This document shows, piece by piece, positions 57,165 to 64,000 of a DNA stretch of 64,000 bases; the stretch's first letter is position 1; each line of letters starts with the position of its first letter. The notes below the pieces were generated by a model that saw only the letters and a list, made by a program, of their open reading frames with translations, was not told the DNA's origin and ran no database searches. The position numbers and the translations under genes were made by a program. This DNA is from Sambucus nigra (taxonomy: Eukaryota > Streptophyta > Magnoliopsida > Dipsacales > Adoxaceae): positions 686,913,702 to 686,977,701 of the forward strand of contig OX422208.1 in the NCBI GenBank assembly GCA_949130495.1, read 5' to 3'.

Positions 57165-58419
57165 TGCAAGGATAAAATTTCCAATTGAGTCCATTGTATA
57201 GTTTTGACTTATTCCGGGAACAAAACACGTTTGAGTCATAGGTCATTTTTTATTTGTCACGATCCCACACAGACTATAATGTGTTGATGACATTGCGATA
57301 AAGCTTCAAGGAATTAATTATGCAAAAGTTTTATTGGTACAAGTTTATTCGTCTTCAAAGTTTAATTGATATCCGAGATCACTCAGGTATGAATTCGTAA
57401 ATTTAATGAGACTCGGAATTTATTTTAAAATGATTAAGAATGTAATTTTTATTAAATAAATGTTTTACAAATGTATTATAAGTGTTTGAGAAGGTTTACA
57501 CTTCGTTTAAATATGATAAGGACGGATTAGAGTTGGATTTATGTTTAACTCTTTTTAGAGTTAGTTTAAAATTAAACTCTTGTTTTGCGCGTCCCTTAAA
57601 TGACCTGACAAGTCATTCGAGTGAGATTGCCTGTCGTTCGAGAGAGATGCACATCTCGTTTGAGCGACATGTCATTTCTCTTGAACGAGCTTTCGCCTTA
57701 AGAAAAGTCTTTATAGGCGTGTTTTCCATCAGATTTCAGAAGTGTGCATTCTGAAAAAATTATTATTCGTCTAAAACATTTCTGCACATAAGTTTTCTAA
57801 GGTTTTCCAAAGTTAATGCATCCTTAGAGTTTCAAATATCCGAGTTATCATTAATATATGCTATAGTGATCTTTTTGGCACCAAGAAGAGTTGTTCTACA
57901 CTTCAACATTACTGGTTTTGCAGTGAATATTCAGTTGATTCTGATTTCAACATCGTAGACGTTAGAAGCCATATCGGTAGACACCAAGACATACATGGAC
58001 GCGTGTGTTATGGATAGGCATCGTGGAGAAGGTTACTTTCTGTGTGGGCACTGTGAGAGGAGTGGTTGAAGATCAGATGAGTGTAAAGTCTCATGGGTGG
58101 ATCGAGTCATTGAGTAAGACTACCGTCGGTACCTTTGTAAAACCATATTCATAGTGATTGTCTGGCTTTGGCCGTCCGAGGTTTTTCCCGATTGTGGTTT
58201 TCCTCATACATCCGGCATTGTGAGTATTCCTTACTTTATTTTACTTGCTTTAATCACTAGATGGATGTTTAGGATTAATCAAGATAAAATTTGGTTAAGT
58301 TAGAATTTGTTCGCAACTTGGTGCGAATTAAAAAATTGGAAAAAGGTTTTCACAAAAAGAGAAAATTGTTTTGTCATCCTTAAAACACTTTCCGCATAAG
58401 AAATTAAAAGGGACCATCA
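57165..58419 (+). repeat. 3' LTR of C1
   Basis: It starts TGCAAGGATAAAATTTCC and ends AAAAGGGACCATCA. Against the 5' LTR it shows many substitutions and small indels, including an extra TTCGAGAGAGATG-type piece in the palindromic cluster (57589-57698). C1 is thus not a recent insertion. Confidence 0.85.
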
Positions 58420-59939
58420 CTCAGTGATAGTGATGACCTGATTATTGGTAAAACATTTCTGCTTTTGATAGAGGGAGGAGGACACACCTTTGATACTATT
58501 AAGTCAATGACGACGGAGGAGTAAGTTAAAATAGGATGGTATATCGATGACCTGAAACTCAGTTTGGGGGTATACAGGACCAGCCCCTAGTGTGAGATTT
58601 ATGGAATCCATAGCTTCTCAGTGGGTGTTATTGTAGGCATGCATGGTGAAGTAAGTGGGGGTGAGATCATTGACTTTTATACCTAGATAATCGAGAGTTC
58701 TTAATGGACAGACATTTAAAGCGGACCCGTTATTTACAAATGTCCATATAACTGCCTTTCTCATAACTTCCACCGAGATTTTGAGAGCATAATTGTGCTA
58801 AGGACCGATCTTAAGAATTTTTTCATCGATAAAGGAGAGGAGCCTTGTTGTGGTCAGAGATCTAACCATATGGATGGCTTCTTTAGGGGTAATAGTAGGA
58901 GGAACTATGGGTTTTGTGATGAGCTTGATCAAAGTATTTCTATGCAACTGGGAGGACTTGAAAAGACCACACAAAGTGATATTGGCTTGGGTCTTCTTGA
59001 GATGTTCAAGGATTTTACTTTCTTCGATCGATATCTCTGTTAGCGGGAGTCTTCATCAACTCCTTTCTCTTAATCTATACGCATGCTCATTGATGGAAGA
59101 ATCGAGTGTTTATAGTATCATCCTGACCGGGCCATGTGATTTATGGATGTTGTGAAGAACATAAACCCTATGTCCTTGTCCACTTTTTTCAGGATGGATA
59201 CTTCATTAATTCTCAATAGCAACTCTTTAAAAGAAATCATCCTATATAAGGAGGCAATTGCGCCGATATCCCTACTATATGGTTTATCATCCGAGTTGTC
59301 TAAAGGGTGTGAGTCATCACCCCACCGGGTAGAAATAATATTGTCTCTCCATGAGCAATATATGCATTCTATGACTCCAACTACTTCATCGTACAAATCT
59401 TCCCACTCAACGGAGAAGTGTTGGAAAGAGGGAACCAGGTATCACTTGAGCCATAGCTAGGTGAACAATTTGGAAGTTATACTAATTCTTTCTCTATAAC
59501 AAACTCATCAGACATAACTTGAACGATATTGTCTAAGCTAAATTACCATGTTGACACAAACCAATCGCCTGATTGTCAGGCCCATTCCCGAGCTTCCATG
59601 TATATGCCACTGATTCTTTCAAAACTATCCTCTTCAAGAGCCATCATATGCGATAGTTCTAGCCTAAAGTCTCTGAATTGAGTCAAAATAGTCAGTAACT
59701 CTGTGCTCCCTATTTTTGTGTGGTTTCAGACAGCGGTACAAGATATTAACTTGAGAGATAAGGCTCGGTCTGGTGCATTTTCTAGGTAAAAAGAGAAATA
59801 GGGACAAATTTTGAGGGATTTAGGGGAACTAACGGATAAGGGAGGTATACTGGTGAGTCGAATATTTGGTGGAGAGATTGATATCTAGATTCTTATATGA
59901 AGAATGGTGTTTACATCGGCCCGGTGTGTTATTTATGCG
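58420..59939 (-). pseudogene. protease and gag-protease linker of element M
   Basis: The minus strand carries the protease (KISVEVMRKAVI, about 58785; NNGSALNVCPLRTLDYLG, about 58740-58690; YFNLLLRR, about 58535) and, further right, the linker (ECIYCSWRDNIISTRWGDD at about 59365-59310, FKELLLRINEVS near 59235). The catalytic Asp of the protease is Asn here. Beyond 59460 only short islands match A (about 59560-59660). The gag of M lies outside the window. Confidence 0.7.
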
Positions 59940-60837
59940 CTAATATTCTTGCTAGGATTTTTATTTATTTTATTTGTACTTTGGCATATTTGGCGTATTC
60001 TGTTACAAGTCCTTACGCACTGACGTGATGAACCAAACTCCAACATCTCCAAGTTTAAAACTCCTTTACATATAAAAAATGTATAAAGATTTTAGGAGTT
60101 TAAAATTATTCATAACGTTATTTGGGATGTTACTTTTATGAAAAAATTGAGATCATTAGAAGCTTGTTCTAACAAGATTTATTTCTCGTTCGAATGAACT
60201 GTGTTCTCGTTCAAATGAAATGGATTTATCATTTGAAAGACTTCTTATTTTGTTCGAACGAATTTATCGCCTTAAATTTCGTGTCAGGTGTATAAATACT
60301 TGTTGTGAGATCTTTTTTCGTGGGACTTTAGAAAAAACATAAACAAAATATCTTTACTAAAGTTTTACATCTTTTGTGTTTCCAAACACTTTTTAATTCA
60401 CAACTTTACATCCCCAAATAGTTTTGTGAATATTTTTGAAACCCTAAAAAGTTTTGTATCTTGTATAGACACTAATGGAGAGATATCTCTATGGCTGACT
60501 TGTAAACCCGGACGGATCACAACTGAAGATTGATTACTGGATACCGGTAGTAAATTTCTGCATGTGGATGACTCTAGACTGAGCCGCTTTCTTTAAAAGT
60601 TTTAAAGACCGCGCATTATACTTGTGGTTGTATCAAGTAGTAATTGTAAGTCGATTTTCTTGTAAATTTTCTAAAGTGCTGATATAAAAGGTTTTTTCCC
60701 TTAAAAGGGATTTTTCCTTAGTTTCTATGTGAATGCATACTTTATTTATTTGAATTATCAATTAAATGCATGTCTTAGGATAATAAGATAAAATTAGATT
60801 TGTGATTGGACATTTAAGTTTGCACTAAGAGCTTACA
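59940..60837 (+). repeat. 5' LTR of C2
   Basis: It starts TATTTATGCGCTAATATT (the second LTR has TGTAAGTGCAAATATT) and ends AGAGCTTACA. A cluster of TCGTTCGAA/TTCGAACGA motifs (60206-60275) is followed at once by TATAAATA (60291-60298). Confidence 0.75.
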
Positions 60838-60840
60838 AAA

Positions 60841-60852
60841 TGGTATCATGGC
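60841..60852 (+). other. primer-binding site of C2, degenerate
   Basis: TGGTATCATGGC three bases after the LTR end resembles TGGTATCAGAGC (tRNA-iMet) with two differences. A second TGGTATCATAGC follows near 60880. Confidence 0.6.
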
Positions 60853-61313
60853 TTATTTTTTGCGTTTACAAAGTGGTATCATAGCATTCCACACTTACAT
60901 GTGGTAACAGAGAAGTTTACACCTAATCATCGTGTGATTTTCAAAGAGTTTTTCCCATTGATACTATCTCTATCAAATTGGTATCAAAGTGGGTTGTACT
61001 AATTTACTGTGTAGATCCTTGTTTATTGTTGCTTCGCCTGATTACTTATTTTTCTCTCTTCGGTTTGATTTTTTTTTCTCTCGATGTATTTCTATAGTGA
61101 AAATTTATCTCATTTGAATTTGAAGTTTGCTAAAAGAATTAAGATTCTTGAAAAATAAAATTCTCATTTTAAAATGCTATGGAACTCTTGTAAAATGTTC
61201 AAACTCAGAGAGATTTCTTTCGTGAGAGTCTTGTGGACATGGACCGTGATTATTAAAACATAAAATTGTCCAAGATATAGAGTGATGATATAGTTTGGTT
61301 TTTCGAGAAATAA

Positions 61314-61922
61314 TTGGAGGACTTTAAGTGTTCTAGGGTTTGTGATTGTGTCAATAAGGATAGTAATAAATTGATTTTAGATTTGAGAGCACGTGAGAAG
61401 AATCTTATGGATACGTTTGCTTGCATTGATGAGGAGCGAGATAAACTTTCAGGAATGATTGAATATTTAAAGAAGGAGTCCTCAAAACTTGAAGAGTCTA
61501 ATTCTTTGCTCGAGTATAAAATTTTAAAGTTAAAAGATGATTTAAAGGATTCTAGTAGTGTTGGTAGTAATGGTACTGACTCCCATGTTGCTAATGCTTC
61601 CATTGTCAAAGTAAGACCATTATTTGTTTTATAAGGTCAACCACATCCCAAGGTGTTAGAAAGGTCAACCCGAAGGTTCCCGTTCCTCATCGCATGTACA
61701 CATGTTCACATTGTCATAGGAAAGGTCGCCTTAGGCGTTTTGGTTATGATCTTGGAAGAGGTCCTAGGAAGTTTAATTATAATGTCCCCTTGGTTCTCAA
61801 AACTCGACGCGTCAGGTACATCTATTTGGGTTAGGAAATATTTTTTAGAGGCACTAGATATTAGACTTCTTGATTCTCTTATGTTTGCACATGATACTTC
61901 ACATGCTATATCTTATGGGTGA
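61314..61922 (+). pseudogene. C-terminal gag remnant of C2
   Basis: A charged coiled-coil-like stretch (LRAREKNLMDTFACIDEERD, about 61383-61442; EESNSLLEYKILKLKDDLKD, about 61491-61550) matches the C-terminal coiled-coil-like part of C1 gag. After a stop at 61632 and a frame change a Cys/His stretch YTCSHCHRKGRLRRFGYDL (about 61697-61753) corresponds to that of C1 near 55086. The N-terminal gag core and the CCHC knuckle are missing. Bases 60853-61313 show no clear coding remnant. Confidence 0.65.
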
Positions 61923-63602
61923 TTCCTGACGTGATTTTGTTTGCATACTCTAGTTGTACTTCATTATATATGTTTTCTAGTGTTATGACATGTGTATCAT
62001 TTGTATTATATTTTTCTTATTGAGTCATATAGAAAAATACAAAAAGATTTTATTTTGATAAAAAAATTTAGAAAATATAAAAAGATTTTTAGTTTTTGTG
62101 TATTTTTGTTTTAGACATTTGGCTTAGCATATTAGCGTGTTTGAATCCAATTCACTCCATACTTTCCATGTGGTTAGTACATTTGGTTATGTTTGTATAT
62201 ACTTAGATTGATCTTAACCATGTTATCATGGAGTTGTTTCAAACTTGATTTGCTTTAAGGATTCGATTTTGTATATGACTCCGCACACACATGCACGAGT
62301 TTTTTAAACGTTAACTTCACATGCATATTTGAGATTTGTGAGATGTTCTCCCATCAATTTTGTCATTCTTTTATAACTATAGGAAATTTGTGCATGTAAG
62401 AACCATTGCGCGTGATCGATTTTGATTAGTATAGAAGAAAATATGAGTGTGCACGGTAAAGGGCTACAAAAAGGGAAAATTTCCTTTGTGGGAAAACAAT
62501 CATTGATAAGAGCCCAATAAATTAAAGGCAATAAAAACAAAAAAATTGCCAAAAAGGGGTCAACTTAGTTTAATGCTTGATCATTCAAAAGAAATAACTT
62601 CAAAAGAATTGGTAAAAGAAAAGAAAAGAAAATATAATTTATGTTTATCTTTTAAGGGTGTTTAGTTGAAGGTCAACGGGTTTGCACAATAAATCCTAGT
62701 TATGCTTATTTTGTCACTTGTATTTGTTTATTCATTAAGTCCATTTTATATTGTCACTTGAGGCTAAAGCTTAGTTCGATAAATTTTTGCGATCAATTAA
62801 AATTTCTTGAACATATTTGAGTATTTGATTATAATTCATTTGTATCGAGTTCATGCCCATTCATTCCATCCCACATGTTTACATACATCGATACTATGAT
62901 AGTATGTAAGGCTTATGTGTTTTGTATCGAGTTTTATGGTCGTTTATACCTATATATGTTTGACGGATTTTCTTTGGTATATTTTGTATATATTATATAT
63001 AGTATTATGTTTTGACTCATTGCGATTTACATTTAATCCATGGTTGTCATATAATTGATCATAGTTTGGATTATTTATGCTTGCATTTTTTATTTATTTA
63101 TAATATTTACACTTTTTTGAAAAAAATGAAAATTTTCAAAACGTTTTTGGTTTTGATGGACTTTGAGATTATCATTACAAGTGCGATATTTACAGATCTT
63201 TGTAATGATATCTTACTTCTTCTATGTGATGATTTATTTCTTCATGTTTAGATTATACTCATTTGTCTATTTCGGACAAAAAGGGGAGAACAAATTAAGA
63301 GGGATATTTGATTTGATGATGATTTTGATTTATGGGGGAGATTGATTTATGAGTTTTATTTTCTATTTCAAACTCGATGCATCAGTAGGTATTTTTCTTT
63401 GCTTCATGTGTGTAGGTATAAAAAAGGAACAACATATTGCACTGGAAGAAGATAAAGTGCCCAGTGGTAGAACAAGTGGAGATTGAAGACAGAGTTTCTC
63501 TATGTTGTTCCATTTTTAGGGTTTGGGTGGGTATTGAGATTTTTTGTCACAGAGGGCTATTTTTATAATTTGAGTTTTGGTTAGTTTTATACCAAAATAG
63601 CC
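61923..63602 (+). other. non-coding 3' part of C2
   Basis: T-rich sequence without recognised coding content, sharing phrases and order with the same part of C1 (for example 'catttgtattatat' and 'gttcatgcccattcattcca'). Confidence 0.5.
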
Positions 63603-63615
63603 AAAGGGGGAGCTT
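63603..63615 (+). other. polypurine tract of C2
   Basis: AAAGGGGGAGCTT precedes the LTR start TGTAAGTGCAAAT at 63616, closely like the C1 tract. Confidence 0.7.
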
Positions 63616-63930
63616 TGTAAGTGCAAATATTACAGCTTAGGCTTTTTATTGACTTTGTTTACACTTTGTCATATTTGGCGTATCCTGTTACAAACCGTCA
63701 CATACCGACACAATGATCCGAACTCCAACATCTCCAAGTTAAAGAATCCTTTACATATCAAAAGTTATAAAGCTTAAGGAGTATAAATTATTCATAAGGT
63801 TATTTGGGATGTTGCTTTTATGAAAAGACCGAGGCTGGATTTTTAAAGTTCTAAAATAAATTTATTTTAACATCATTTAAACGAGAGCAGAATCTCGTTC
63901 GAACGAAATGGCATGTTCGTTAGAAGGCTC
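63616..63930 (+). repeat. 3' LTR of C2, truncated
   Basis: It aligns with 59940 to about 60235 and stops inside the TTCGAACGA motif cluster. It then passes into sequence that matches the C2 interior. Confidence 0.7.
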
Positions 63931-64000
63931 ATTAGAAGGGGAGATTTGATCTGATGATGAGTTTGATTTATGTGAGATTGATTTATGAGTTCTATTTTTT
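63931..64000 (+). repeat. repeat of the C2 interior after the truncated LTR
   Basis: The text 'gatttgatctgatgatgagtt' and 'gagattgatttatgagt' repeats that at about 63300-63362 with few changes. It suggests that a second interior-PPT-LTR block begins here. Confidence 0.7.

Larger units (their letters stand above)
52161..58419 (+). mobile_element. C1: gag-only Ty1/copia retrotransposon
   Basis: A 6.26-kb element with two LTRs (52161-53378 and 57165-58419), tRNA-iMet primer site, gag and polypurine tract, but no protease, integrase, RT or RNase H. Target duplications are CTCAA (52156-52160) and CTCAG (58420-58424), differing by one base. This is the layout of a non-autonomous gag-only LTR element (TR-GAG type), which would rely on a partner's pol. 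It interrupts M between linker and protease. Confidence 0.8.
59940..64000 (+). mobile_element. C2: degenerate copia element related to C1 (cut by window edge)
   Basis: LTR 59940-60837, primer site at 60841, gag remnant, polypurine tract and the beginning of a second LTR at 63616. The interior is only 2.78 kb and contains only the C-terminal part of gag. Shared layout, zinc-knuckle stretch, 3' region phrases and purine tract show relation to C1, but LTR sequences differ strongly. Left target duplication could not be tested because the right end is not clean. Confidence 0.7.

Overview
This window looks like plant nuclear DNA, probably intergenic heterochromatin of a large-genome species. I see no intact host gene, rRNA or tRNA. 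Nearly every base can be placed in a stack of nested transposable elements. The species cannot be named from the sequence; plant origin rests on Tat-lineage Ty3/gypsy elements primed by a tRNA-Arg-type site, copia elements primed by initiator tRNA-Met, plant mobile domain (PMD) genes and hAT elements.

Layout. The base layer is one old minus-strand Tat-type gypsy element, here called M. Its 3' LTR fills 1-2264 and runs off the left edge. Its irregular tandem repeats (2420-3010), two antisense accessory genes (plus strand, 3456-8450) and integrase (minus strand, 8880-9911) follow. A second plus-strand element of the same lineage, A, sits in M's integrase at target ATGAC: 5' LTR 9912-12184, primer site 12186-12204, gag/PR/RT 13544-18559, RNase H and integrase 28866-30540, two accessory genes on the opposite strand (30640-34262), a 40-bp tandem array (34384-35440) and a 3' LTR that stops at 36030. 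Inside A's RNase H region lies a 10.3-kb minus-strand non-coding LTR element, B (18565-28865).

At 36030/36031 A's 3' LTR is fused to a second copy of M's left part (36031-42690), matching 3599-9911. In this copy the same ATGAC site holds a solo LTR (42691-44550) instead of a full A. The simplest reading is a tandem duplication of about 32.4 kb followed by LTR-LTR recombination. M's pol then continues rightwards in minus-strand pieces (44551-45120, 47795-50137, 51629-52160, 58420-59939), split by two LTR-like insertions (45121-47794, 50138-51628), a gag-only copia element C1 (52161-58419) and a related copia element C2 (59940 to the right edge).

Biology. All reading frames are broken, so nothing here looks able to move by itself. 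The most interesting content is the antisense two-gene cassette of the Tat elements, present three times: a spliced PMD-like gene and a second gene resembling the transposon-associated DUF7745-type family. TATA boxes are visible upstream of both genes, and their promoters share a TGCC-AT-GGCA palindromic module with the LTR promoter. Tandem arrays and LTR modules rich in W-box cores suggest these elements carry their own dense regulatory DNA. Family names rest on motif recognition by eye; no database search was possible.
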